DNA of 64,000 bases from Actinomycetota bacterium. GTDB taxonomy: Bacteria; Actinomycetota; Acidimicrobiia; Acidimicrobiales; RAAP-2. The notes below the pieces were generated by a model. It had not been told where the DNA came from and did not search any database. It saw only the letters and a list, made by a program, of their open reading frames with translations. The first letter of the stretch is position 1; each line of letters opens with the position of its first letter. Below are positions 35,054 through 44,034 of the stretch, in pieces. Where the stretch lies: assembly GCA_009699875.1 (NCBI GenBank), contig WLNI01000004.1, positions 1-64,000 on the forward strand. The letters run 5' to 3'. Made by a program: the position numbers and the translations under genes.

Positions 35054-36345
35054 CTTGGAGGGGATCCCAAAGTGACGCTGAGGGTCTTCTGAGTGGAACC
35101 CTGATAGACCACGACATTCAATACGGTCCCTGGCGGACTCGACTGCGTGATCTGGGTGACTTGTGACGCCGTGACAATCTTCTTGCTGTTGATCTTGACG
35201 ATTACTTCTCCCTGACGGAGCCCTGCTGTGCTCGCAGGACTCCCTGGAACCACACTCAGGATCACCGCACCGGTTGTCGGCGTGAGCTTGTACTGTGCCT
35301 GCAAATCTGGCGTCAAGGTCGTGATCTGAATTCCCATGTAGCCCCCGGCACTTTGGGTTGGGGCAGTGCCTCCTTTTTCGAGTTGAGGAAGCAGCTGCTC
35401 GATCGTGCTCGAAGGGATAGCGAAACCGATATTTTGGGCATTCGATCCAGTCCCTGAACTCCCTGCAACCGCAGTGTTCATGCCAATCACCGATCCTGAA
35501 GAGTCGAGAAGTGGCCCACCCGAGTTTCCTGGGTTGATTGCCGCATCCGTCTGAATCATGTTGGTCAAGGTCTCGGTTGCGCTGTTTATTCCATCTCCCG
35601 CCGTGACGGTTCGCCCTAAGGCTGAAATGATGCCCTGGGTCACCGTGGGAGTTCCAGCGGCAAGACCGAGAGCGTTTCCGATAGCGACGACGGCGTCACC
35701 AACTTGCACCTTGTTTGAATTCCCAAATGTCACAAAGGGAAGATTCGAGGCACCTTGAATTTGAAGGAGCGCGACATCATCAGCAGGAACAGCTCCGACC
35801 AATTTGGCTGGTTCTGATTTTGTAGATCCCGATTGCGTGATCGTGATCGTCCCTCCGCCAGACGCAGCAGCGATCACGTGGTTGTTTGTAATGACCATTC
35901 CGTTTGACGAGATGATCATTCCTGTCCCCTGCTCCTCGCTCCCATTATTCTTGACATCGATCGAGACAACGGAAGGGAGGGTCTGTTTCACCAGCCGTGG
36001 GATTGCCAAACCGCTTGGGAGGATGGCAGCCCCTGGTGAGGTAGTGCTCTGAGAAATTGTCAGTGAAGAAGAGTTATTGGAGGAGACAAGGGAGCCACCC
36101 ACAACTCCTCCGAGGAGTCCGACGAGAAGAACCAGGACAACAGCGCCAACAATCACCAGGCGACGCCTTCTCGGAGAGTTCTCAGCGCCTGAAGGCGAAT
36201 CCTTGGGCTGCGCAGCCAGAGGAACCACGGGCCAAGTCACGCCTGTTCCTTGGGTCTCTCGGCCCAAAACTGAAGTGGCATCCTCGATCTGGGGAGGGGT
36301 CAGAGGTGTTTGAAATTCGTTCGGCTCTTGATGGTCTTCAGACAA
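35050..36345 (-). CDS. htrA: HtrA/DegP-type serine protease with PDZ domain
   Basis: 431 residues. A Pro-rich cytosolic tail (1-58) is followed by a basic cluster and one membrane span (62-86), so the protease domain (about 115-330) lies outside. The triad is H156 in TNNHVIA, D190 in ADDVALLQI and S275 in GNSGGPL. A single PDZ domain spans about 335-425. It degrades or refolds damaged envelope proteins, like the mycobacterial HtrA and PepD proteins. It starts at TTG 36345 with AAAGGGG upstream. It is divergent from the gene at 36485 across 139 bases. Confidence 0.93.
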   Translation of the reverse strand: MSEDHQEPNEFQTPLTPPQIEDATSVLGRETQGTGVTWPVVPLAAQPKDSPSGAENSPRRRRLVIVGAVVLVLLVGLLGGVVGGSLVSSNNSSSLTISQSTTSPGAAILPSGLAIPRLVKQTLPSVVSIDVKNNGSEEQGTGMIISSNGMVITNNHVIAAASGGGTITITQSGSTKSEPAKLVGAVPADDVALLQIQGASNLPFVTFGNSNKVQVGDAVVAIGNALGLAAGTPTVTQGIISALGRTVTAGDGINSATETLTNMIQTDAAINPGNSGGPLLDSSGSVIGMNTAVAGSSGTGSNAQNIGFAIPSSTIEQLLPQLEKGGTAPTQSAGGYMGIQITTLTPDLQAQYKLTPTTGAVILSVVPGSPASTAGLRQGEVIVKINSKKIVTASQVTQITQSSPPGTVLNVVVYQGSTQKTLSVTLGSPPS

Positions 36346-36484
36346 AACGTGGCCCCTTTCTCGGTACTGCGGATCTCTACGGCGATGGCAGCGCTCTCAG
36401 CCTATGTGAGGAAATCCAATTCATGGTCGTCACTTCGCCTCCCTGTTTTGCTCCATGCCTGCCAACGGGTAGATTTGAACCCTT

Positions 36485-37690
36485 ATGGCACGTCGAATCG
36501 AGATTCAACTTACGAGCCGCCTGAACGATGATCAGTGGTCCTGGAGAGCAGCCGGTGCTCGCCAGCCAAAGGGTGTTGTTGCTGCGTCGCTGATCCCAGA
36601 GGGGACCAACGAAGGAGATGTCGTCAAGGCAGAAGTTGAAGCCAGTATCGAAGGTCTTGAAATCGTCGCTGTCCTCAAAGGTGACGGTGTCGTCAAGACG
36701 GCACCGAAGGCTGCGACTATTGAACTTCTTGGTTCTGGAAAAGACAAAGCCGGTGTTTCCTGGAATCTCTCCGCGAAGTCGAAAAAGGGACCTCGTCGAG
36801 ATTCCAGAGACTCCGATCGAGGACGTGGGGATCGACGAGGTTCAGATCGAAATGATCGAGGTTCTCGGAGTGAAGGTCAAGGTCGAGGCGGACCACGAAG
36901 TTCTCGTCCGGGTTCTGCTCGCCCAGAAGGTCGAGGTCGTCCACAATCCCCCGTTCTTTCAACCGATCATCGCAACGCGCTTTTAGCCACCTTGGCTCCA
37001 GCACAACTCCCGATTGCCGAGCAGCTCTTGCGCGGTGGTATCCCAGCGGTTCGCAGCGCAATCGTCGACCAAAACTCTCAGGCTAAAACAGACGGACAGC
37101 CAGAAGCTTCTAGCGACGCCATTATGGTCATCGCCGAAAAACTGTTGCCATTGACGTCGCTCGCCATGTGGAAAGACCGAGCCAGTACTGCTCAATCTGG
37201 AGGAAAAGAAACGCGACTGCGAGATCTCCGAGCAGTGGTGACGGCTTCTCGATCTGTCAATCTTGACGATGAAGGAAAAGTCATGGCGAAGGCACTCCAA
37301 GAGACCTTGGATCTCAGGGTCAAGTCGCTCAGCGAAGAGTGGGTAGCTCGTATGACGTCGGCTCTCGAAGAGGGTCGTGTTGCCGATGCCCTCATGACCT
37401 CGGCCCGATCCCCCGAGCACTCCACGCGCTGCCCTGCAGACATCGCTGCGTTACTGACAGAGAAGGCCAGTGCTGCGATGACAGCTGATGCGAACCCTCA
37501 AGAGTGGATTGCTCTCCTGAGCGCCGTCATCGAGTCGCCGGTCCGACGAAATGTCAAGCCATCAGGCATCCCCTCAGACCCCGAGGCGAAGTTGGCAGCC
37601 CAAAAAGCCGTGGGGCAAGTCCCTGCTCTGGCAAAACTCCTTGGGCTGAAGATCCCACCTCCCCCACCCAGGAAAGTTCCTCAGCGTTAA
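36485..37690 (+). CDS. protein with beta-rich N-terminal domain and Arg/Gly-rich linker
   Basis: 401 residues, unknown family. Residues 1-90 look like a small beta-barrel (RIEIQLTSRL, WRAAGARQPKGVVAASLIPEG, EVEASIEGLEIVAVLKGD). Residues 98-160 are an Arg/Asp/Gly/Ser-rich disordered linker with many RG, DR and RGG-like pairs, the composition of RNA-binding tails. Residues 165-385 are helical. A short Pro-rich basic tail ends the protein. A nucleic-acid role is inferred from composition only. TAGATT at 36470-36475 lies 9 bases before the ATG, so the transcript would have almost no leader. It converges on the GNAT gene. Confidence 0.7.
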   Translation: MARRIEIQLTSRLNDDQWSWRAAGARQPKGVVAASLIPEGTNEGDVVKAEVEASIEGLEIVAVLKGDGVVKTAPKAATIELLGSGKDKAGVSWNLSAKSKKGPRRDSRDSDRGRGDRRGSDRNDRGSRSEGQGRGGPRSSRPGSARPEGRGRPQSPVLSTDHRNALLATLAPAQLPIAEQLLRGGIPAVRSAIVDQNSQAKTDGQPEASSDAIMVIAEKLLPLTSLAMWKDRASTAQSGGKETRLRDLRAVVTASRSVNLDDEGKVMAKALQETLDLRVKSLSEEWVARMTSALEEGRVADALMTSARSPEHSTRCPADIAALLTEKASAAMTADANPQEWIALLSAVIESPVRRNVKPSGIPSDPEAKLAAQKAVGQVPALAKLLGLKIPPPPPRKVPQR

Positions 37691-37705
37691 GGCTTAGTTG
37701 AAGGA

Positions 37706-38173
37706 TTACGCCTCACCCGGGTTGAGGCTTGCTCGCATAATCAAAAGTCGAGCCTTGAAATCTGACTTCTCGAAGAGACTTTTGAGATCTCTATCTCCCG
37801 GGAGAGCAATTGCGTCAATCGTCGAAATCTTTTCGAGAGCAAACCACTCCATTGCTTTCTCAAGGAGTTTCGGGCCTTGTCCAAATCGTCGGTGCTCAGC
37901 GCCCACGTAGATCGCAAGGTGACCAACCTCCTCCGTGACCCAGGCTGCACTCGAGCCAACAATCAGATCATGGTGTTCGCCCACCCACACACGCGAACGA
38001 GTGTCAGCAAATTGCGACATAAAAACAGCGAACGGATCCTCTTGAGCCGTTACTGGCCAGGAAGCCACGAGTTCATCGCCTCCCCGGCGACCGTGAAACT
38101 CTTCGATACAGATTTTCCAAAGTGAATGAAGCGCTACTGCGTCGCCCGGGTGAGAGTCACGAACCAAACTCAT
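37706..38173 (-). CDS. GNAT-family N-acetyltransferase
   Basis: 155 residues with the GNAT layout: N-terminal RDSHPGDAVALHSLWKICIEEF, central VWVGEHHDLIVGSSAAWV and HLAIYVGAEHRRFGQGPKLLEKAMEW, where R/Q-x-x-G-x-G/P-like residues bind acetyl-CoA. The pyrophosphate loop (RRFGQGPK) deviates slightly from Q/R-x-x-G-x-G/A. Acceptor unknown. Its ATG overlaps the stop of the preceding gene on the same strand (ATGA), so it is third in a minus-strand operon headed by the DUF4193 gene. Confidence 0.8.
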   Translation of the reverse strand: MSLVRDSHPGDAVALHSLWKICIEEFHGRRGGDELVASWPVTAQEDPFAVFMSQFADTRSRVWVGEHHDLIVGSSAAWVTEEVGHLAIYVGAEHRRFGQGPKLLEKAMEWFALEKISTIDAIALPGDRDLKSLFEKSDFKARLLIMRASLNPGEA

Positions 38174-38682
38174 GAAGCAGCGTCGGTCCCGACGTCAAGC
38201 TGCCTGATCTTGTTGAGGATCGTCATTCTTGATCGCGAGGCCCGCTCGTATCGTTCGACTTCTTCACGCTCAGGCGGCGTGAAGCCTCCGAGGAGGCGAA
38301 CGACCTGTGACGCAGAAAGATCGTCATAGTTCGCGATGAGATGATTGATTGGAGCAGGAGACGTCTCGCTTTTCTTTGAACTGCTTTGTTCTGGCGAGGA
38401 TTGTTTCTTCGGATCAGGCGGAGTCGGAGCGTCGTCTGGGAAGAGGGGAAGTTGGCGAATGCGCTTTCCGATCTCTTTGGAGCCAAAGCCGACTGCGAGC
38501 TGTCCGAGGAGCCTCGCGTTTGTAACCTGCATTTTCACTCGTTCTCGACCACGAGTTGCCGCAAGTTCCATATCTTTGCGCGCCTCAACGAGGCCACCGA
38601 GTGGGGCATAGACCGCTCGATCTAAGAGTGCGTCTATGAAATGTCGATCAAGAGACTCAGAGGAATCTTTTTCCTCAGACAC
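38170..38682 (-). CDS. conserved actinobacterial protein of unknown function
   Basis: 170 residues. Residues 10-65 are helical (DALLDRAVYAPLGGLVEARKDMELAATRGRERV), a Pro/Ser/Lys-rich linker spans 75-115, and the C-terminal 50 residues form a compact block (YDDLSASQVVRLLGGFTPPEREEVERYERASRSRMTILNKIRQL). I recall this C-terminal block from small actinobacterial proteins whose role is not established. It starts at GTG 38682, overlapping the DUF4193 stop by eight bases. Confidence 0.75.
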   Translation of the reverse strand: MSEEKDSSESLDRHFIDALLDRAVYAPLGGLVEARKDMELAATRGRERVKMQVTNARLLGQLAVGFGSKEIGKRIRQLPLFPDDAPTPPDPKKQSSPEQSSSKKSETSPAPINHLIANYDDLSASQVVRLLGGFTPPEREEVERYERASRSRMTILNKIRQLDVGTDAAS

Positions 38683-39100
38683 AGTCTCGGCACAGGTTCT
38701 TCTTCGCGTCCGCTCGCTGGTTTGTATTCTTTACAAGGAAACAACTCGCACAGACGAATTCATCGGACTGCTTCGGCAAAATTCTCTCGCCACCATCACC
38801 TCGATCATCGACCTCAATGACACCCTCTTCTTCGACCTCATCCTCGACGACTAGTCGTTCCTTCAAGATGGTGTCAAGACTTGCTTCTACGTCGTCGGCA
38901 TCGGGGACATCTTCGTCGTCCTCTTCGCCTTCTGCTCTGCGAAGCGCGGTTGCCGCAGCAACGACTTCTTCGTCGTCTTCAGCGTCTTCTTCGGCTGGGT
39001 CGCCAAGGTCTTCCTCGTCAACGATCGCTATCTCTTCAAGATCTTCGAGCTCTTCGAGATCAATCTCGAGAACCTCTTCTTCAACCTTCTCTTTTGCCAT
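38675..39100 (-). CDS. DUF4193-like acidic zinc-binding protein
   Basis: 141 residues. Residues 1-100 are extremely acidic (long Glu/Asp runs), and the C-terminus from about 105 on is the recognisable DUF4193 block LPKQSDEFVCASCFLVKN...NLCRDCV, with two C-x2-C pairs that probably bind zinc. Mycobacterial members are about 100 residues, so the acidic part is enlarged here. Function unknown. It heads a three-gene minus-strand operon. AGAAAG upstream of the ATG may be the ribosome binding site. Confidence 0.85.
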   Translation of the reverse strand: MAKEKVEEEVLEIDLEELEDLEEIAIVDEEDLGDPAEEDAEDDEEVVAAATALRRAEGEEDDEDVPDADDVEASLDTILKERLVVEDEVEEEGVIEVDDRGDGGERILPKQSDEFVCASCFLVKNTNQRADAKKNLCRDCV

Positions 39101-39454
39101 ATTGTCTTTCTACTAAGGCGTCTGCGGGAGCATATCTGCCAATTTCAGAAAAGTGGCGCATACAGGGCCTTTCTCCCGAAAATCCCCATATGGCGGTTTG
39201 GCCCGGGTACTTTTGGTGCCGTTTCCCCCGTTCGCGTGACGTTTGACACCACACGATCATTCTCAACGTTCTCTACTCAGACCCCGGGCCTCAACCTCCG
39301 CCGTGTCGAAGTGGCTTCAAGCCCAGCAAACCAGGTTCGCCTCGCCTGACGCACACGTCAACGAACTGAGACTAGACCCAAGCGACCAGATGGACCCACC
39401 AAAAGCAAGGCTCTGACCTGGGTGTTCAGAAAAACTTTTCCAAGAGCCGAGGAA
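39101..39454. other. 354-base intergenic region without a recognised gene
   Basis: This lies between the end of the ThyX-like gene and the start of the DUF4193 gene, both on the minus strand, so it must hold the DUF4193 promoter and perhaps a leader. On the plus strand GGTAC-TTTTG-GTGCC (with one G-T pair) forms a hairpin inside 39190-39230, next to CCCGGG and a run of five C. No tRNA, tmRNA or known riboswitch pattern is visible, and the open frames in it are short and unconvincing. Confidence 0.4.
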
Positions 39455-41083
39455 TTAGGACCCTGGAACGATGCGAAGGCGCTTTTGCTCGGCCCTCCGC
39501 TCAGCTTCAAGGCGCTCTAGGTCTGTGGTCCCATGGTCAACATGGACCATGGCCGCCGCTATTGCTCGGTGACCTGCGACGTCTCGAATGGCGGTGTGCA
39601 TCTCTTGAGCTGCTCTTCGGTAGGCAGGGTGTCCTTGTGGTCCTGAGCGAAGCTCGAGGAGGTGGATGGCCTCTCGAGCATTCATCTGCATGATGTAACG
39701 AATCCTGAACGCCAGCGAAACGGCGTAGCCAGCCTGGACTGGATACGACCCCCTCAACTCATCGTAGAGAGATCGTGAGCGTTCGATACAGTCGTCGTAC
39801 TGATTACCAAGCCCCGACTCTTCAATGATTGCGGGCGTGTCGTAGCCAAGGTCGACGCCGAGCGGTTGCCATTCCACGGTCAAAATACGGTGACGTTGCA
39901 TATCGCGAAATGCGCCGTAGTCCGTGACGAGCTCAAATCGGTAGTCGGTGCGCTCGAAGGCTCGACCAGGGCGATGCCGTCGGTTCTGTCGATCTCCAAC
40001 GTAGGCCTTCAGGATCGCTACTTTTTCCTCGTGGCCAAGTGCTCCGACCCTCCGAAGGGCTTCGGCGTCGCTCATGGTGGTGGCGGAGAAACAGATAGCA
40101 GCCAACACTTTATCTTCACCCTCAGGATCAAAATCGGTGAGCTGAACCTCAGGAACATCCATATCAGTATCAGGTGTCAGTGCGTCAGGCCAGATTCGCG
40201 TCAGCACCTTTGAAGTTTCAGACGCAGTGTCAGCCAGATACTGAGACCACTCCCCTCCTCGCTCAGCGATGTCAACGCGTCGAAGGAACGAAGGGATCAC
40301 TTTCCGTAACTCTTCAAGCATCATGTCGGCGTAGGTGCGCGCCTCTGGGAGCGGATGGCTCCTCATTCGCAGCAAGAGCATTTCGTAGGACTGCCCGGTT
40401 CCGTAGATCCCTACATTCGACAGTGAGGCCGCTGGCAAAAGCCCTCGAACTGCGTCAAGCGCTTTGGCTCGAATAGCTTGTCGATAGACAAAGTCCGAGT
40501 CGCCTTTCTCTTGCGGGTACCGAGTCTGAAGCCATGCCTGGGCCTGCGGCAACATCTCGGCGTAGGAGTCAAACAACCGGTCCATGTCGCCGACGTAGCG
40601 CGCACCTAGGGATGAATCCAAGATCTCTGGTGGTCGGTAGTAGCGGTAGTGCCCGCTCGGGAGCCGTGCGTCGTAACCCAAGTAACGCGTGGACTGTTCG
40701 AGGTAGGCCATCAAACGTCCCCACTCGAGAATCTTGGTCAAAATATTTGACGCTTGTTCACACGCGAGGTGTACGCCACCTAGCTGAGCAACGGAATCAT
40801 CACCGTATTCGAAAAATACTTTTTCATACAGCTCTTCGGCTCGACGAAGCCCAATTGTTGCATCGAAGGTCAAGTCTCCAGAAAGATCAAGATCACCGAC
40901 AAATTCATCAAGGAAGAGTCGCCGAAGACTTTTCGGAGAGCGTGAGTACCGAGCGAAGAGCGCCCCCTTTACAACTTCAGGAAGGTTGACCAGAGCGAAG
41001 ACGGGTGAATCGAGGTTCGTGAAGTACGGCCGCAAGATGGCCTGCTCACTCTCAGAAAAGGTCTCTTCAACATAAGGGAACAT
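39455..41083 (-). CDS. tandem ThyX-like (FAD-dependent thymidylate synthase family) protein
   Basis: 542 residues, twice the length of ordinary ThyX (about 220-250), made of two ThyX-related halves. In the N-terminal half the signature region reads WGRLMAYLEQSTRY (121-134): the EQSxRY part is kept, the RHR part lost. In the C-terminal half it reads QRHRILTVEWQPLG (396-409): RHR is kept, S-x-EQSxRY lost, and the dUMP-binding NAREAIHLLELRSG (468-481) is kept. Ordinary ThyX makes dTMP from dUMP with FAD and methylene-tetrahydrofolate, its active sites built at subunit interfaces. Whether this protein is a pseudo-dimer enzyme or has another role is open. It follows helY by 12 bases. Confidence 0.85.
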   Translation of the reverse strand: MFPYVEETFSESEQAILRPYFTNLDSPVFALVNLPEVVKGALFARYSRSPKSLRRLFLDEFVGDLDLSGDLTFDATIGLRRAEELYEKVFFEYGDDSVAQLGGVHLACEQASNILTKILEWGRLMAYLEQSTRYLGYDARLPSGHYRYYRPPEILDSSLGARYVGDMDRLFDSYAEMLPQAQAWLQTRYPQEKGDSDFVYRQAIRAKALDAVRGLLPAASLSNVGIYGTGQSYEMLLLRMRSHPLPEARTYADMMLEELRKVIPSFLRRVDIAERGGEWSQYLADTASETSKVLTRIWPDALTPDTDMDVPEVQLTDFDPEGEDKVLAAICFSATTMSDAEALRRVGALGHEEKVAILKAYVGDRQNRRHRPGRAFERTDYRFELVTDYGAFRDMQRHRILTVEWQPLGVDLGYDTPAIIEESGLGNQYDDCIERSRSLYDELRGSYPVQAGYAVSLAFRIRYIMQMNAREAIHLLELRSGPQGHPAYRRAAQEMHTAIRDVAGHRAIAAAMVHVDHGTTDLERLEAERRAEQKRLRIVPGS

Positions 41084-41095
41084 GGTTTTTAGACC

Positions 41096-43270
41096 TTAGG
41101 GCGGAGGGGGCCTCGGGCTCGCGGATACCGTCGGACCTCCGCCAGCCACCACACTTCTCAAGAGCTGCGGAATCACATCGCGAGCACTCTGGGCCAGATT
41201 TTCATCCTGGGTCGAGTTGGAGACCTGTTCGGCCAGGTCGGCCACCTGGCGGACGACCCTGACGAAGTCCCCTGGGGCGATCTCCCCCACGTCCTGGGTG
41301 GCCACGTCCAAGACCGTCTGGAGAGAGGCGCCACGAGCCCACGAGGCCACCGCTGTGGCGAGCCCAGGCTCGGCTCGTCGACTCCTTGGAACCAGGTGTA
41401 CCTCTTCGACTCCATGAATGGCTTCTGAGACCCCCACGATGATCGCAGAACGCGTGGACAGGCTCTGGCGGCGGCCTTGGCCGAGACGATCGGGAAGAGC
41501 CCCCTTCTTTTTAGAACGTCGCTTTGGTGATGATCCAGGTACTCGCCGAGCGCGTCGCGGTTCGAAAATAAGTGCTGAAAGAAGACCAGCCAAGACCGGC
41601 CCATCAATATCTTCGAAGGCACTGCTGCGCATGATCTCTGAGAGCAAGAGATCGGCTTCGTGGTACAGGCTTCGTAACTGTTGGCCCTTCTCGGTAAGTT
41701 GCCAGCCACTGAGATAGCCCATCTCTTCGAGGACAGCAAGGCGACGGGCAAACGAGTCGGCAACGCTGCGGCGACCACTTTGGCGGTGGTGGTCAACTTC
41801 ATATTGCGCAAAGGACTGCGCCAGTATGGCGAGTGCTTGCTCTCTCGTGAACTGTTCGATGAGATTGCAGGCCAGGTTGTAGGTGGGGCGAAAGGAGGAG
41901 TGAAGATCTGGCGGAGGGGCGAGAGCGACCTTTGCAACTTCAACGATCGACGTCTCTCTCGAAAACGCAACAACGGCGTGGCCCTCGTCGTCGAGTCCTC
42001 GCCGACCAGCTCGGCCTGTCATCTGCGCATACTCCCCCGAGGTCAAGGTTGCACGCCCAGCGCCACCAAATTTTGAGAATCGATCGAGGACGACCGTTCG
42101 CGCTGGCATGTTGATTCCGAGGGAGAGCGTCTCGGTGGCGAAGACAACACCGAGGAGGCCCTGGCTAAAACACTCCTCCACCGCTTCTCGAAATGCGGGG
42201 ACGAGTCCGGCGTGGTGGGCGCCGACTCCCGCTTCGAGGCCTTCGACCCACTGCGAATACCCCAATGCATCGAGTTCGTCGTCGTCAAAATCTTCAACGT
42301 AGTACTCCGCAATCGCTCTGATTCGGAGTCGCTCTGAACGACGCACCAGACGCAGACCGTCTCGAAGCGTGTGGCGAACCGCTTCGTCACAGGCAGCACG
42401 ACTAAAAATGAAAACGATCGCAGGGAGCATCGACTTCTCTTGAAGAAGCTCGAGGAGTTCAGAGCGCCGAGGAGATCCAAAAGGGAGTGGTGGACCACTC
42501 GGGCGAGAACCTCGCCACGCCGGGGCTCCCCGGGTCTTTTCTTTGCGTCGGTTGGCCTGGTCAATTTTGAGGCCTTCCTCTGATACCCGACCATTTTTCA
42601 GGAGGTCAATGAGGGCAGGACCCTGCTGGGAGCGCGGATTCACGCCGACGTGATGGCGAAGGCTGATTGGTCGTCGATGTTCGACAATGACGTCAGTTGG
42701 ACCACGCACCGATTCAATCCACTTGCCAAGGGTGCTGGCATTCGAAACAGTTGCGGAGAGGCAGATGAATTGAATCTCTTTTGGAGTCAAGATCACGACC
42801 TCCTCCCAGACGCCCCCGCGATAGGGGTCCTGGATGAAATGAACCTCGTCAAGAACCACGACTCCGAGCCCTCCAAGAAGTGACGACTTCGTGAGCAACA
42901 TGTTGCGAAGGACCTCGGTGGTCATGACCACGATCGCTGCGTGTGGGCGGATAGCGGTGTCTCCAGTGAGGAGGCCAACCTTGTGCTCACCATGTTCGGC
43001 AACCAACTCTGCAAACTTCTGGTTTGAGAGAGCCTTGAGTGGGGTCGTATAGAAGGCTTTGAGGCTATCCCTCAGAGCCCCAGCGATTCCGTAGGCGGCA
43101 ATCAGTGTCTTGCCTGAGCCCGTCGGCGCAGAGACAACGACATTGCGATTCGCATCAATGGAGTCAAGAGCGTCGAGCTGAAACTCATCGAGGGCGAAGT
43201 CGGTCGAATCGATAAATGAGCGACGATGTGGGTTTGGTGTTGGGTCGGAAGAGCGCTCAGCGTCCGTCAT
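41096..43270 (-). CDS. helY: HelY/Ski2-like DExH-box RNA helicase
   Basis: 724 residues. Walker A is APTGSGKT (48-55), the Walker B/DExH box reads LDEVHFIQD, SAT is present in ICLSATVSN, and motif VI is QMTGRAGRRGLDDEGHAV. The Ski2-type C-terminal part follows (helical bundle, about 450-724). It unwinds structured RNA, probably aiding RNA decay or processing. The order tatC-helY after the proteasome genes equals that of M. tuberculosis (Rv2093c-Rv2092c). The ATG at 43270 overlaps the tatC stop (ATGA); the frame remains open upstream through tatC but that part is not coding. Confidence 0.93.
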   Translation of the reverse strand: MTDAERSSDPTPNPHRRSFIDSTDFALDEFQLDALDSIDANRNVVVSAPTGSGKTLIAAYGIAGALRDSLKAFYTTPLKALSNQKFAELVAEHGEHKVGLLTGDTAIRPHAAIVVMTTEVLRNMLLTKSSLLGGLGVVVLDEVHFIQDPYRGGVWEEVVILTPKEIQFICLSATVSNASTLGKWIESVRGPTDVIVEHRRPISLRHHVGVNPRSQQGPALIDLLKNGRVSEEGLKIDQANRRKEKTRGAPAWRGSRPSGPPLPFGSPRRSELLELLQEKSMLPAIVFIFSRAACDEAVRHTLRDGLRLVRRSERLRIRAIAEYYVEDFDDDELDALGYSQWVEGLEAGVGAHHAGLVPAFREAVEECFSQGLLGVVFATETLSLGINMPARTVVLDRFSKFGGAGRATLTSGEYAQMTGRAGRRGLDDEGHAVVAFSRETSIVEVAKVALAPPPDLHSSFRPTYNLACNLIEQFTREQALAILAQSFAQYEVDHHRQSGRRSVADSFARRLAVLEEMGYLSGWQLTEKGQQLRSLYHEADLLLSEIMRSSAFEDIDGPVLAGLLSALIFEPRRARRVPGSSPKRRSKKKGALPDRLGQGRRQSLSTRSAIIVGVSEAIHGVEEVHLVPRSRRAEPGLATAVASWARGASLQTVLDVATQDVGEIAPGDFVRVVRQVADLAEQVSNSTQDENLAQSARDVIPQLLRSVVAGGGPTVSASPRPPPP

Positions 43271-44025
43271 CGCCGAGCGAGTTTGCCAATAAGAATCGCC
43301 ACAAAGTAGAAGACAATGAGTGGGATAGCGAGTGCCAGCATCGACAGAGGATCCCCGCTCGGGGTGAAGAGGGCTGAGGCCAAGGTGATGCCAATGATGG
43401 CCCATCTCCACCAACTCAAGAGTTGTGCTGGGCTCACGACTCGAGCCATCTGGAGAGCAACCAAGATGACTGGGAATTCAAAGGTCGCCCCAAAGAGGAA
43501 CATCATGAGCAAAATGAGGCTGAGGTACTGATTTGGGTTGTAGATCTGTTGAAGTTCCGAGCCACCAATGTTTGTCAAGAACACCAGTGCGTGCTCGAAG
43601 GTGAAATACGCCATTGCGCAACCAGCGAAGAAGAGAACAAGCGAAGCGATGACGAAGGGAATGGCATAGCGCTTCTCTTTGGCCTTTAACCCTGGGGTGA
43701 TAAAACGCCACAACTCAAAAAGGATCACCGGAGACGCGATTGCCAGTCCCCCAAAGAACGAGATCTTGATCCGAAGGCTCACCCCATCAAGTGGCCCAGT
43801 GACGTACAACTCGCAGTGGCCATGGTTCGCACGACAGTAGGGTCCGCGAAGAAACGAAAGAATATCGTCATAGAAGAAGAAGGCAATCACTGAACCTATT
43901 GCGATCGCAATAGCCATGACGAAGAGACGCGATCGCATCTCTTTCAAATGAGAGAGCAGCGACATCGTGGCAGCATCGTCCGTGTCTACCTTGCGAGCAT
44001 TTTTGATTCGGTCGATAATCGTCAC
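43267..44025 (-). CDS. tatC: Tat protein translocase subunit TatC
   Basis: 252 residues with six membrane spans. It forms the receptor for twin-arginine signal peptides. Typical segments are MSLLSHLKEMRSRL before span 1 and the FEFPVIL near span 4. A 25-residue charged N-terminal extension precedes the LLSHLKEMR motif. It starts at GTG 44025, nine bases after the tatB-like gene, and overlaps helY. A third Tat protein (TatA proper) is not in the window. Confidence 0.95.
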   Translation of the reverse strand: MTIIDRIKNARKVDTDDAATMSLLSHLKEMRSRLFVMAIAIAIGSVIAFFFYDDILSFLRGPYCRANHGHCELYVTGPLDGVSLRIKISFFGGLAIASPVILFELWRFITPGLKAKEKRYAIPFVIASLVLFFAGCAMAYFTFEHALVFLTNIGGSELQQIYNPNQYLSLILLMMFLFGATFEFPVILVALQMARVVSPAQLLSWWRWAIIGITLASALFTPSGDPLSMLALAIPLIVFYFVAILIGKLARR

Positions 44026-44034
44026 TGTGAGTCT

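Noticed and set aside
36346-36484. tRNA gene suggested by GGGTTCAAATCTACCC on the minus strand
   Set aside because: The T-loop-like TTCAAAT is not flanked by a pairing T-stem, and no acceptor, D or anticodon stem can be built around it.
39101-39454. tRNA or tmRNA in the intergenic region (GGACCCACCA looks like a 3' acceptor end)
   Set aside because: No T-arm with a proper TTCGANTC loop precedes it and no 5' partner for the acceptor stem is found.
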